DNA of 64,000 nucleotides from Hominisplanchenecus murintestinalis (GTDB lineage Bacteria > Bacillota > Clostridia > Lachnospirales > Lachnospiraceae), in NCBI GenBank assembly GCA_004793585.1, contig SRZB01000007.1:32481-96480 (forward strand), given 5' to 3'. The notes below the pieces were generated by a model. The model saw only the letters and a program-made list of their open reading frames with translations, was not told the DNA's origin and made no database searches. Numbering within the stretch: position 1 is the stretch's first letter; every line of letters starts with the position of its first letter. The translations under genes and the position numbers were made by a program. Positions 50,901 through 59,398 of the stretch are shown here, piece after piece.

Positions 50901-52713
50901 TGTTCAGATAATTTTTATCTACAAGAGCTTTTATCACTTCTTCCTGATTCTCGTACACATACTTTGTGTACGCTGCAGAGTGCCCCGGCGTATCAAGCTC
51001 GGCAACTACACGGATCCCCCTGGATTCCGCCTGATTTTGGAACTCCTTAAATTCCTTTTTCGTGTAGTATAACTCACCCGCTTCCCCCGTTTTTTCCTTT
51101 GTTCCCGTATGGACATTATAATAATAATCATAACGTCCCTCATTGTCCCCTGATTTCATATATTTAGACTCCTGAGTTGCCAGAGAAGGAAACGTGTCTG
51201 AATAAAGCCTGTGGGAAGCTTCCACCTGCGCCCATTTTTCATAATTCGGAGAATATGCCGGTTCTGACCATTGATTATCATTCAGGTGAATCTGCATCTC
51301 ATTCAGTTTATACCACTTAACAATCTTCGTATAGTCCTCTAAAAACTGCATTCTGGTCGGAATCCTAGCAACATCCATCATGATGCCGCGCACTGCATAC
51401 AAGGGATAATCACGGATAACACCCTTAGGCACTGCCTGATGCTCCCTGTCCTGATAAAGAATCTGCTCGACAGTAACCGTTCCATAAAGCACGCCTGTCC
51501 TTCCGGCAGATGAAATATGGATTCCATTTTCATCTGTTACCATGAGATATCCCTCATCGCCTGTACCGTAGGTATCGCTTGTCAGGGACTCCAGATAGAT
51601 ATCATCAGAATCATGAGCTGTCCCTTCTTTCACATTTGGTACAAATCCGCAGATTTCTGTCAGATCCGCCTGCATCTCCCGCGCCACTTCCGCAAGCCCA
51701 AGATTAGCCGCATCATGATACACAATCTCCGTATTTTTGCTGATTGTAAAATCTCCCTCATAACCATACCACTCCTGCAGGGAAGGCAATACCTTCGGCT
51801 CCGGGTTCGGGTTCGCCACCTCCGGGAATAAAGCCGGATACTGGCTCGTGTTATCCCGTACAGTTACGGAAACGTTCTTTTTCGCTGTATCGTTTGCGTT
51901 TGTCTTATTCGCCGCCTTTACAATAACATTTATGGTACGGTCACCGATACGCAGCGGAGAAAGGGTTCCGTCATCGCCAATCAGCCTGTCTGCTTCACTG
52001 CCATACACCTCCACGTCATACCCTGGTACCTCAGAAATCACGAATGCAGTATCTGTCTCAGACACCTCCACAGGCACCGCGGAATTGATTGCCTCCTGAG
52101 CGTTCGAAACCGTATGGATAACACCTGTCTGAGTCCCTAAAATTTCAATTTCCCTTACCGATACGGAACGCCCCCCCGCGTTGTTATTCACCCGTTCAAA
52201 ATAAAATCTCACATAACGCTTCAGGCTCGTATTTGCCATAGACGCTGCAGAAATGGTATCTACTACTGCATTATTGTCCCCGCTGTCCCTGAGAGGCTGT
52301 GTGTATACATCCTCCCATGTTCCGTCAGTTCCTGTTTCGCTGGTCTGAATCTTATACTGCGTGCTCCAGACTTTTAAATGGTACGTAATTTTAATCGTTT
52401 CTACTTCCGTTCCGGCAGCTTTCAAATCAAGCATCAGCCATTGAGGTGTATGTGTCTCATTGTCCGTAATACTATTCCTCATCTCCGGCGCCGCCCAGCG
52501 GCTGCTCTCTGTAGCATCACCGTCCACCGCCTTGTCCGGTGTACAATTTTCAACGCCGCTTTCTACCCCGGATGCCGTAGCCGGTTTATTCAGCGCCACA
52601 TTTGCCGCAGCCGCCTTCACAGTCTCTATACCGAACCCACCCGGCACATACAAACTTTGGCAAATCATTGCTGCTGTAAGGACGCCTCCGGCAATACATT
52701 TCCCTACCTTCAT
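47971..52713 (-). CDS. Exported GH20 glycosidase with two CBM32 domains, FIVAR and Fn3 repeats
   Basis: The 1580-residue enzyme has a signal peptide (1-36), a CBM32/F5-8C domain (38-192), a beta-sandwich linker, GH20b (305-430) and a GH20 barrel (440-870) with Asp679-Glu680 in SAGVDEYW. As in the other GH20 protein, H476-L-N-D-N replaces the usual H-x-T-D-D/E loop, a trait I associate with lacto-N-biosidases. A laminin-G-like domain (925-1110), a second CBM32 (1120-1265), FIVAR-type helical regions (1265-1390), a Pro/Lys linker and two Fn3 domains (about 1398-1580) with a Lys-rich end follow. Its promoter region is shared divergently with the GH84 gene. No anchor motif is seen. Confidence 0.92.
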   Translation of the reverse strand: MKVGKCIAGGVLTAAMICQSLYVPGGFGIETVKAAAANVALNKPATASGVESGVENCTPDKAVDGDATESSRWAAPEMRNSITDNETHTPQWLMLDLKAAGTEVETIKITYHLKVWSTQYKIQTSETGTDGTWEDVYTQPLRDSGDNNAVVDTISAASMANTSLKRYVRFYFERVNNNAGGRSVSVREIEILGTQTGVIHTVSNAQEAINSAVPVEVSETDTAFVISEVPGYDVEVYGSEADRLIGDDGTLSPLRIGDRTINVIVKAANKTNANDTAKKNVSVTVRDNTSQYPALFPEVANPNPEPKVLPSLQEWYGYEGDFTISKNTEIVYHDAANLGLAEVAREMQADLTEICGFVPNVKEGTAHDSDDIYLESLTSDTYGTGDEGYLMVTDENGIHISSAGRTGVLYGTVTVEQILYQDREHQAVPKGVIRDYPLYAVRGIMMDVARIPTRMQFLEDYTKIVKWYKLNEMQIHLNDNQWSEPAYSPNYEKWAQVEASHRLYSDTFPSLATQESKYMKSGDNEGRYDYYYNVHTGTKEKTGEAGELYYTKKEFKEFQNQAESRGIRVVAELDTPGHSAAYTKYVYENQEEVIKALVDKNYLNRADYLDSEGNIKEGVSFYIHNPNNFELLAIDENSTDTETRQNAVHAKIFMTALFDEYLEGDDPVFTSDTVSAGVDEYWDKNTGNNKEAFRSYMNDMYELLRGKYGKEVRMWGALEAIPGTTEPNKNIILEIWNGRGEDNVHNRIREGYRVINVPQMFLYVTPGRYHKDIIREEYIYNNWDPTLFDGGNGGARVDKGEPSVLGAKAALWGDANRSGTTEADLNERYLRSCAMVSEKTWGGQKADDTFLEYEQTFDRLREGPGTKIANQIDSKTNVVLDYNFENVSEDGATIYDASGNGYNGTIANGTVVQQAGEAMLKFDGNTKIETPLTSLVYPYTMSFDVYLDGSENNTKESSLFSGYDGRLQAAGMNGSLSLNRDYFTQSFDYQIEQRVKHRITIVGTYQVTKLYVDGRFVKILYAAARDIDNGGSLGNQNWTDSDNNYTSTFVFPLNTIGQGFSGYLGNIKAYNKSLSTEELAAEGFTGTGEADVARNRHAYTESGNTAYLKSGENLAGSDSMKLYPAWKATDGDGHVTGAAGVSTSSESRWNSSNNDTDYLMVDLGEVRTVNKVVIDWEANRYAASYKIQVSADGKNWEDAKSVTGNTNALTTDTFTAKKARYVKMQGVQRKSGAAEYAIYEMKVYGSVDKGALKAACDTKASELKQKDVSWENANVQFEGYVLAKAVLGDVLAGQEEVERALEILQAAGKKDEALKDPEIKTLLEQESLYEIVSWNVFKEAYDAVKNAPIDIPMEQLQVLIDAMKTAQKGLVKKPNEPDKPGKPDKPAPAPGPGPQVTVTRLAAPAVTAVKSTAEGVKVSWGAAANAFSYQLYRKTGSKVTKVGGAVKGTSAIDTAPLGGKNMSYYVVAISGNPKAYTDSAAGSAKSIMLPKATGKVTAKQAKGKKAVSIKWTKVKRASSYMIYRSEGKKGKWKRIATVKKKNSYTDKKVKKKKSYSYKVIVASAKKYSPAKAAKKVVKVK

Positions 52714-52844
52714 CTTTCTTCCCCCTGCTCACTGTCAATTTTTCAGTTTCTTTTCTCTATTATTGTATCTGAATCCGACAGATTTGTACAGCGAAACTTC
52801 TTTCTATATACTGCAAAACACTCTACAAAAATTTTCTTTGCCAA

Positions 52845-52872
52845 TTGACAAAGCCATTCCAGACTCCATAAT
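52845..52872 (+). promoter_or_regulatory. Promoter of the GH84 gene
   Basis: TTGACA (52845-52850), 16-base spacer, CATAAT (52867-52872). Confidence 0.65.
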
Positions 52873-52881
52873 AAGCATAAC

Positions 52882-52919
52882 AATATTGCACAATTTTATT
52901 AAATATTTTACGCAATATT
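52882..52919. promoter_or_regulatory. Inverted repeat AATATTGC / GCAATATT
   Basis: Perfect 8-bp arms at 52882-52889 and 52912-52919 flank 22 bases, between the GH84 -10 and its ribosome site. It could be an operator or a leader hairpin; the arm spacing suggests a regulator half-site pair. Confidence 0.5.
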
Positions 52920-52947
52920 TGTAATAATTATATAAAGGAGGGCAGCA

Positions 52948-55900
52948 ATGAAAAGAAAAGCAAAAAAACTTTTCAGTCTTCTGCTGGCGGCGGCAATATT
53001 TATTACAGGAATTCCGGCAGCAGAATTGAAAACACAAGCAGCAGAAACAGAAGCCAGCACACAAGAGTATGAAATTTACCCTATGCCCCAAGAAGGTATT
53101 TCTTATGGGGCAGATGTACTGGAACTGGGAAACACAGCGAACCTGGTGATTGAAAACACAATAGATACGGCGACAATTACCCGTCTCAACGATATCCTGG
53201 AGCTCAAAAGCATTACGGGGACACGTACAGACAATGTAGCAAGCGGCACGCTAAATGTCCTGGCAGGCACAAAGGGATCCGGCGGAGCTGTAGAACAATG
53301 GTTTGACAATAATATAACTTATAATTCAGAATTATTCGACAAACAAGATGCATATGTATTAAGCATTAAAGATAATGTGATTGCTGTTCTGGGAAAAGAT
53401 ACGGATGCAGCTTTTTATGGCTTAAGCACCCTGAAACTGATTATAAACCAGGCGGAAGGCGCCACAGTACGGGAACTTCAGATAGAGGATTATGCCGACG
53501 GGCAGTATCGGGGCTTTATCGAAGGATATTACGGAATACCCTGGAGCGTAGAGGACCGTATCAGCCTGATGGAATTCGGCGGCGACTTCAAGATGAATAT
53601 TTACATTTTCGCGCCCAAGGACGACGAATACCATAACAGTAACTGGAGAACTTTATATCCCGATGACAAGTTAGAAGATATCCGAGAAATGGTAGCGGCA
53701 GGAACAGCGTCAAAATGCCGTTTTGCCTGGGCTATTCATCCATTTATGCATGATAAGATTACTTCTGCAAACTATAACGAAAGCCTGCAAATCGTAAAGA
53801 ATAAGTTCCAGCAGCTCTACGATGCCGGCGTGCGCCAGTTCGTCATCTCCGCAGATGATGCCGTAAGCGACGCACAGGTACAGGCAAACCTCTGCCGGGA
53901 TATGTCCGCATGGGTCAAGGAGCATGACGGCACGTATAACCTGGTCTTTGTCCCTCAGGTATACTGCACTGCAGCAGCAAGCTGGGGCGGCGGCTATACA
54001 GTATCTACTTATTTCAACTATTTTAAAAATCTTACAGATGTAGAGCTGATGTGGACAGGCGAATGGGTATGCCATCCGGCGTCACAGAACACTTTTACAA
54101 ACTTTAAAAGCAAAGCCGGAAAGGAAGCTTTTATGTGGCTGAACTGGCCTGTAAACGACGTAAACCATAAGCGTCTTGTCATGGGACCGGCAGAAGAGGG
54201 AATTTTGAGTCCCGGCCTGACAGACTTCCGCGGTATCGTTACCAATCCTTTACAGCAGGCAGAAGCATCTAAAACATCCTTGTTTGCAATTGCAGACTTT
54301 GCATGGAATACTTCTGATTTTTCCTGCTTTACCAGCTGGGAAGACGGATTTAAATATATTGATGCTGGAGCGCCCGAAGCATTAACGGAACTCTGCCGGC
54401 ATCTGACGAATCCAAGCCCGGGAGGTATCACATCTATGGGCGAGTCAACCGCACTTGAACCGTACATTACTGCGTTTACAAATGACTACAACGCTGACCG
54501 GGACATCACCGCAAGCGGCACGGCTTTGATAGAACAGTTCCAAAAAATTATTACTGCCGCCGATGAATTCCAGCAAAACGGCACAAACGAAAACCTCAAA
54601 GTTGAAATGAAGCCCTGGGTTGACTCCCTCCGTTATATTTCAAAAGCATGTGCCGGCTATGTCGAAACAGCATTGGCGCTGAAAAAGAATGATGCGGACA
54701 CAGTCTGCGGAAGCTATCTCACTGCAATTAATAACTACAAAGCCTCTAAAAATTGCGAATCTCCTCTTCTGACAAAAGACGGAGACACTCAATATATCAC
54801 GACGCATATGGTAGAAGCCGGAGCCATGAAAATCATGCCTTTTGCCCGGGAAATCGACACTTCCTTAAAAGAAGCAGCACTGGAAGTCCTGAACGGCAAT
54901 TTCAGCGATACCATCACATCAGCAGAAAGCAGCCTGTTTTATCAGGGCCTTGGCGGTTTCTATGAGGGCGACGCCGAAAAAGTCATTGACGGTATGGATA
55001 ACACTTATGCCTGGTTTAATACTACTGTGTCTGCAAATGCCTATATTGGGCTGGATTTAGGGGACGCTTATAAATTAGACACTATCCGTATCCTGCAGGG
55101 ACGGACAAATAGCGATGGAGATATCTTTACTTCCGGCGTACTGGAGTATTCCCTGGATAATGAACATTGGACATCTATTGGCACTTACGGCACAAATGTG
55201 ATTGAAGAAAACGTACTCTCTCAGTCTATAAACGCACGTTACGTCCGTCTGAGGACAACTGCCGCCACCGGAAAATGGTATTCTATCCGAGAATTCTCGG
55301 TTACCACGCGGCCGCTGGCAACTTTCGTCTACACCAATGTAGATGCTTTTGAAGAATACCCGACAGATATAGATAAAACGACTGCAGGGATTCCTGAAAT
55401 CGAAGGAAACCTTACTTTGAAATCAGGAGAATACATTGGAATGGCATTTACAGAAGCCAGAGAGATTACATCTCTGACTGCTGATTATACGAACAAGGAC
55501 AAACTGGCGCTTGAATACAGTTATAATGGATTTGACTGGTATCCGGTAGAAAACTCTTTTGAATCCATAGATGCAAAATATATCCGCCTGATAAACAAGA
55601 ACAGTCAGGACGTATCTTTCCACCTGGCAGGCATCTCCCTGCAGAACAATGCCGGAACCAGAAGCATCTTTGCCACACCGGAAGGCAAAGAAGGCCATGA
55701 AGCATCAAAGGCTGCGGATGGTTCTATCCTAACCTCCTTCGTCCCCTCAGAAGGAAACGGGGAACTGACCTGGCGCATCGACGCAGGCTCTGCTGATTCC
55801 TTATACGTCTTACAGGATGCATCCGTAATCTCTGATGCAAAAGTGTTTGTCCGCACGAACGCCGGGAAATGGAATTATATAGGAACTCTTTCTAACAGTC

Positions 55901-57012
55901 TGAATACATTTGAAAATCTGCTGTTCTACGGTCCGGTAAATGAAGTAAAGATTGAGTGGAAAGAAAAAGGTCCCGTCATCTACGAAACCTACACGAAAAA
56001 AACAGAGAGAACCGATACTGAACAGCTGCAGGCAATCATAGCCGCTGCCGAAGAAGAAACAAAGCAAGAATTGTATACACCGGAATCTTACAACAATTTT
56101 GCACAAGCAATAACCGCGGCAAAAGAACTCCTTGAGCAGTCGGCTTCCGCCGAGGATAAAGCCGAAGCGCTCAAATCTATATACGAAGCTGCCGGAAGCC
56201 TGGTTCTCCAAAAAGAAGCGGAGGAAGAAAACAAACAGGCAAAAAAAGATTTGGCTGACGCCGTAACCAGTGCAAAGACTCTCATTGATGCAGGAGGAAG
56301 CAAATACACAGAAACCAGCTGGAACACTTTCGTACTTGCATACCACGCAGCAGCAGAAGTTTCAGAAAATGCCGACACCGCTACAGTAAAAAGGCTGCTC
56401 CTGGCGCTGCAGAAAGCAGAAAAAGAGCTTATATTGGCAGACGGAAATAATACGGAAAACCCTCCTGGCCAAACGCCCGGAGACCCATCCGTAAAACCTC
56501 CCGTACAAACACCCGGAGACCCATCCGTAAAGCCTCCCGTACAAACACCTGGAGGCCCATCCGTAAAGCCTCCTGCCCCGACAGAAGACACGATAAAGAA
56601 AGGGGATACCGATATCTGGAAAAATCTGCGTTACCGGGTAACAGACGCTGCAAAGAAACAAGTAGAAGTTTACGGTGTTAAGACAAAAAGCATGACAAAA
56701 GTAACCATTCCGGCAACAGCAAAAGTAAAAGGCATAGTATGCACGGTAACAAGTGTGTCAAAAAAAGCATTTGCGGGCATGAAAAAACTGAAATCCGTTA
56801 CCATTGGAAAAAATATCACCACCATTGGAACGAAAGCATTTTACAATGACAAAAAGCTGAAAACAATCATCGTCAAAAGTAAAGTGCTGAAAAAAGTCGC
56901 TAAGGACGCTCTGCTAAAAACTTATAAAAAAGGAACCATTAAAGTTCCAAAAAGCAAGAAAAAATCATATACAAAACTCTTCAAAAAGCGGGGACAAAAA
57001 AAGATTAAATAG
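52948..57012 (+). CDS. Exported GH84 beta-N-acetylglucosaminidase (hyaluronidase/NagJ-like)
   Basis: The 1354-residue enzyme should remove beta-linked GlcNAc from host glycoproteins. A signal peptide (1-32) is followed by the N-terminal domain (45-180) and the GH84 barrel (182-470): RGFIEGYYGIPWSVEDR, MNIYIFAPKDDEYH, and the catalytic pair Asp303-Asp304 in ISADDAVS. A helical domain, a CBM32 (661-787), a second beta-sandwich (790-1010), two FIVAR-like helical domains (1022-1160), a Pro-rich linker of three 12-residue repeats (1177-1212) and the BspA-like basic module (1215-1354) follow. GGAGG precedes the ATG. It is divergent from the GH20 gene at 47971. Confidence 0.95.
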   Translation: MKRKAKKLFSLLLAAAIFITGIPAAELKTQAAETEASTQEYEIYPMPQEGISYGADVLELGNTANLVIENTIDTATITRLNDILELKSITGTRTDNVASGTLNVLAGTKGSGGAVEQWFDNNITYNSELFDKQDAYVLSIKDNVIAVLGKDTDAAFYGLSTLKLIINQAEGATVRELQIEDYADGQYRGFIEGYYGIPWSVEDRISLMEFGGDFKMNIYIFAPKDDEYHNSNWRTLYPDDKLEDIREMVAAGTASKCRFAWAIHPFMHDKITSANYNESLQIVKNKFQQLYDAGVRQFVISADDAVSDAQVQANLCRDMSAWVKEHDGTYNLVFVPQVYCTAAASWGGGYTVSTYFNYFKNLTDVELMWTGEWVCHPASQNTFTNFKSKAGKEAFMWLNWPVNDVNHKRLVMGPAEEGILSPGLTDFRGIVTNPLQQAEASKTSLFAIADFAWNTSDFSCFTSWEDGFKYIDAGAPEALTELCRHLTNPSPGGITSMGESTALEPYITAFTNDYNADRDITASGTALIEQFQKIITAADEFQQNGTNENLKVEMKPWVDSLRYISKACAGYVETALALKKNDADTVCGSYLTAINNYKASKNCESPLLTKDGDTQYITTHMVEAGAMKIMPFAREIDTSLKEAALEVLNGNFSDTITSAESSLFYQGLGGFYEGDAEKVIDGMDNTYAWFNTTVSANAYIGLDLGDAYKLDTIRILQGRTNSDGDIFTSGVLEYSLDNEHWTSIGTYGTNVIEENVLSQSINARYVRLRTTAATGKWYSIREFSVTTRPLATFVYTNVDAFEEYPTDIDKTTAGIPEIEGNLTLKSGEYIGMAFTEAREITSLTADYTNKDKLALEYSYNGFDWYPVENSFESIDAKYIRLINKNSQDVSFHLAGISLQNNAGTRSIFATPEGKEGHEASKAADGSILTSFVPSEGNGELTWRIDAGSADSLYVLQDASVISDAKVFVRTNAGKWNYIGTLSNSLNTFENLLFYGPVNEVKIEWKEKGPVIYETYTKKTERTDTEQLQAIIAAAEEETKQELYTPESYNNFAQAITAAKELLEQSASAEDKAEALKSIYEAAGSLVLQKEAEEENKQAKKDLADAVTSAKTLIDAGGSKYTETSWNTFVLAYHAAAEVSENADTATVKRLLLALQKAEKELILADGNNTENPPGQTPGDPSVKPPVQTPGDPSVKPPVQTPGGPSVKPPAPTEDTIKKGDTDIWKNLRYRVTDAAKKQVEVYGVKTKSMTKVTIPATAKVKGIVCTVTSVSKKAFAGMKKLKSVTIGKNITTIGTKAFYNDKKLKTIIVKSKVLKKVAKDALLKTYKKGTIKVPKSKKKSYTKLFKKRGQKKIK
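56476..56583 (+). repeat. Three 36-bp tandem repeats coding a Pro-rich linker
   Basis: Units start at 56476, 56512 and 56548 and differ at only a few bases; each codes PGxPSVKPPxxT-type residues. They lie between FIVAR and BspA-like domains, as the repeats at 8399-8460 do in the GH20 gene. Confidence 0.85.
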
Positions 57013-57023
57013 TATAACCGGCA

Positions 57024-57076
57024 GAAATTATCGGATTGGCAGCATTCAGCTGCCGACCCAATAATTTCATAAAGAT
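57024..57076 (+). terminator. Terminator after the GH84 gene
   Basis: GAAATTAT pairs with ATAATTTC with an inner GGCAGC/GCTGCC stem, followed by a T-rich stretch (AAAGATTTTTC). Confidence 0.7.
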
Positions 57077-57164
57077 TTTTCTTGTATAATAGCATGAAAT
57101 GTATTAAAATGAATCATGAGCTTGACAAACAAGTTTAAACCGAAAACATAAGGAGGATACTATT

Positions 57165-57335
57165 ATGGCATATGTAATTTCTGACGAGTGCGTAGCATGT
57201 GGAACATGCGCAGGTGTTTGTCCTGCAGACGCTATCAGCGAAGGCGATGGAAAATATGTAATTGATGCTGACGCATGTTTAGACTGCGGTACTTGCGAAG
57301 CTGAATGCCCGACAAGTGCTATCTCCGCTGAATAG
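57165..57335 (+). CDS. 2[4Fe-4S] ferredoxin
   Basis: The 56-residue protein has two clostridial-type cluster motifs: CVACGTCAGVCP and CLDCGTCEAECP, each with CxxCxxCxxxCP spacing. It is a low-potential cytosolic electron carrier for fermentation enzymes. AGGAGG lies 7 bases before the ATG. A TATAAT at 57085-57090 may be its -10, with no good -35. A terminator follows, so the gene is monocistronic. Confidence 0.97.
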   Translation: MAYVISDECVACGTCAGVCPADAISEGDGKYVIDADACLDCGTCEAECPTSAISAE

Positions 57336-57363
57336 TCAACATCCAGGCACACGACAAAAACAT

Positions 57364-57436
57364 AAAGAGGCTGGTATACAGTGCGAAGCGCCCTCCTTAC
57401 TATATGGGCAAAGCACACTGCACACCAGTCTCTTTT
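57364..57436. terminator. Terminator after ferredoxin
   Basis: AAAGAGGCTGGT and ACCAGTCTCTTTTT pair imperfectly, with an inner CAGTGC/GCACACTG stem; T-run at the end. It overlaps the end of the convergent MerR gene. Confidence 0.7.
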
Positions 57437-58048
57437 TCACAGCCTAAAAAAGTGACGCCATTTTTTCTTATTAACAATAGGTTCTTTTGCTGCCGCCACC
57501 AGCTGGCGGTTTTTCTGATATGTCCGAATCGTCTCATCCAGCCTGCGGAACCGCTCTTCTTCCCGTTCCTCCCGAATCTGCATGAGTACGTTCATCTCCT
57601 TAACCACGCTGTCTGTAATCCGTCCTTCCAGTTCCACATTATTATCCTGGACAACCTGGCGGAAAATTCCTGTAACGATACTCTCAAACTGTTTAAGCTT
57701 GTCCGGATCCGGCCCGATTGCCGGAAGCGTTTCTGCCTGCTCCTTTTCACTCTTCTTTTTCTCCAGGACAATTATCTTTTCACCTGCAGTGTCTTCTTTT
57801 TCTAAAGACTCCGCCTCTTTCTTTTTCAGTTCAGGAACCAGTACCTTAATTGCCTTCAGCTGAAGCCCCCTTTCCTTTAGTTCTTTGATTTTCCGAAATA
57901 ATCTGATATCCTCCTCTGTGTAATAACGGTGCCCCAGCTCGGTTCTTGAAACTCCTATGTCCAGCTCTTCCTCCCAATACCGAAGAACATGGGCCTCCAC
58001 ATCCACCTTTTTTGCCATGTCAGAAATCATATACCTGGTTTCGCTCAT
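57437..58048 (-). CDS. MerR-type helix-turn-helix protein with coiled coil
   Basis: The 203-residue protein has an N-terminal MerR winged helix (residues 5-75; YMISDMAKKVDVEAHVLRYWEEELDI and HRYYTEEDIRLFRKIKELKERGLQLKAIK), then a highly charged helical region (80-180) that could be coiled coil, and a basic end. It lacks a ligand-binding domain. DNA-binding proteins of this shape in Firmicutes act in chromosome or plasmid organisation (RacA-like) or as regulators; I cannot choose. AAGGAGG precedes the ATG. Confidence 0.85.
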   Translation of the reverse strand: MSETRYMISDMAKKVDVEAHVLRYWEEELDIGVSRTELGHRYYTEEDIRLFRKIKELKERGLQLKAIKVLVPELKKKEAESLEKEDTAGEKIIVLEKKKSEKEQAETLPAIGPDPDKLKQFESIVTGIFRQVVQDNNVELEGRITDSVVKEMNVLMQIREEREEERFRRLDETIRTYQKNRQLVAAAKEPIVNKKKWRHFFRL

Positions 58049-58150
58049 TGACTCCCCTCCTTACCCCAAAAGTATACCATATTTTTCCTCATGGGGAATG
58101 GATAACATATCGCAAGTTCTGACATGTTTCCCTTTGTTTCCACAAATCAA

Positions 58151-58185
58151 AGAAACGCCCTGCGGCACAACCGCAAGGCGTTTCT
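58151..58185 (-). terminator. Terminator of the rpsF-ssb-rpsR operon
   Basis: AAACGCCTTGCGG pairs with CCGCAGGGCGTTT on the minus strand, followed by CTTTG, about 26 bases after the rpsR stop. Confidence 0.8.
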
Positions 58186-58210
58186 TACATACTCGAAATC
58201 CTTTACATGC

Positions 58211-58474
58211 TTAGTCCTGAACATATGGCATCAGGGCGATATGACGTGCTCTTTTGATAGCTACAGTCAAAGCTCTCTGGTGCTTTGCACAGTTTCCTGT
58301 AATTCTTCTGGGAAGGATTTTTCCTCTCTCAGATACATATCTTTTTAATTTATTTACATCCTTGTAATCAATCTCGTTATTCTCTTTACCACAGAACACG
58401 CATACTTTTTTCCTTCTGCGGCCGCCTCTTCTCTTCATCGGAGAATCGCCTCTATCATTTCTGTTAAAAGCCAT
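58211..58474 (-). CDS. rpsR: 30S ribosomal protein S18
   Basis: The 87-residue protein binds S6 in the 30S platform. Family signatures are [61 protein letters not shown] segments: the CxxC near the start, the IDYKD turn and the PRRITG motif. The N-terminus is a basic Arg-rich stretch. AAAGGAGG precedes the ATG. It is the last gene of the rpsF-ssb-rpsR operon. Confidence 0.98.
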   Translation of the reverse strand: MAFNRNDRGDSPMKRRGGRRRKKVCVFCGKENNEIDYKDVNKLKRYVSERGKILPRRITGNCAKHQRALTVAIKRARHIALMPYVQD

Positions 58475-58519
58475 CTGTGTTTCCCTCCTTTATTTTTGTT
58501 TCCAGAACGTTTTATACTC

Positions 58520-58984
58520 TTAATTAAACGGCAGCTCCTCGTCGATACCGTCCGGGATATTCATAAATCCATCCCCTGACGCCGCACTGGGAGCCGGCCT
58601 TGCCGGCGCCGGGGCTGACGGTTCATATCCGCCGCCTCCGCCATTTGACATGGAAGCAGCTTTGCTCTCTGCAAACTCCTGATCTTCCACAACCACATCT
58701 GTGGTGTAGACCTTCTGACCATCTTTGTTTGTATAGCTCCCGGTCTGAATACGCCCGGTTACTACAATTTTCAAACCCTGACGGAAATATCTCTCTGCAA
58801 ATTCCGCGCTCTTTCCGAAAGCCACGCAGCCGATAAAGTCTGCGGTCTGCTCCCCGTCTCCATTACGCCTGAACCTGCGGTCTACTGCCAATGTGTATCT
58901 GGCGATTGCCATAGAACTGTCTCCGGAAGAATAGCGTACTTCCGGATCCCTGGTCAAACGCCCCATCAATATAACTTTGTTCAT
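58520..58984 (-). CDS. ssb: Single-stranded DNA-binding protein
   Basis: The 154-residue protein coats single-stranded DNA during replication and repair. The OB fold covers residues 1-105 (NKVILMGRLTRDPEVRYS, TADFIGCVAFGKSAEF and GLKIVVTGRIQTGSY), followed by a Gly/Ser/Pro/Ala-rich linker and the acidic tip DGIDEELPFN that recruits partners. It lies 45 bases upstream of rpsR and 18 bases downstream of rpsF. Confidence 0.98.
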   Translation of the reverse strand: MNKVILMGRLTRDPEVRYSSGDSSMAIARYTLAVDRRFRRNGDGEQTADFIGCVAFGKSAEFAERYFRQGLKIVVTGRIQTGSYTNKDGQKVYTTDVVVEDQEFAESKAASMSNGGGGGYEPSAPAPARPAPSAASGDGFMNIPDGIDEELPFN

Positions 58985-59002
58985 TTTTCTCCTCTTCTCT
59001 AT

Positions 59003-59290
59003 CTATGCATCCTGTCTAACGCACAAATAACGGATGACATTTTCCATAATGCGGACATGTCTTTCAATCTCTGCCGGAGCAGATGACTCTGCCTCGAAAT
59101 GGATGAAGTAGTAAAATCCTTCTCTCATCTTCTGGATTTCATAAGCGAGCCTTTTCTTTCCCCACTCATCAACATCCGTAATGACTCCGCCGTAACGAGT
59201 AATGTACTCTTTCACTTTCTCGACGGCAGCTGTCCTTGCATCATCCTCGATTTTTGCGTTGACAACAACGGCTAATTCATATTTGTTCAT
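59003..59290 (-). CDS. rpsF: 30S ribosomal protein S6
   Basis: The 95-residue protein pairs with S18 on the 30S platform. NKYELAVVVNAKIEDDARTAA, VDEWGKKRLAYEIQK, and the GFYYFIHFEAES strand are characteristic. AAGGAGG precedes the ATG and overlaps a leader hairpin. It starts the classical rpsF-ssb-rpsR operon, which often self-regulates through S6-S18 binding the leader. Confidence 0.98.
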   Translation of the reverse strand: MNKYELAVVVNAKIEDDARTAAVEKVKEYITRYGGVITDVDEWGKKRLAYEIQKMREGFYYFIHFEAESSAPAEIERHVRIMENVIRYLCVRQDA

Positions 59291-59300
59291 GCTCTTCGCA

Positions 59301-59331
59301 CCTCCTTATGGTCTCTGGCCCCCCGCCATAA
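59301..59331 (-). promoter_or_regulatory. rpsF leader hairpin overlapping the ribosome site
   Basis: TTATGG (minus, 59326-59331) pairs with CCATAA (59306-59311) next to AAGGAGG (59301-59307). S6-S18 bind such leaders in other bacteria. The pairing partly hides the Shine-Dalgarno. Confidence 0.55.
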
Positions 59332-59369
59332 CAGGGAACAAGGAATTTAGTAATATATCACATCTGTCG

Positions 59370-59398
59370 ATTTTATCATAAAAGTACAGGCTTTTCAA
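59370..59398 (-). promoter_or_regulatory. Promoter of the rpsF operon
   Basis: Minus-strand TTGAAA (59393-59398), 17-base spacer, TAAAAT (59370-59375). It begins within the end of the DUF951 gene. Confidence 0.65.
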
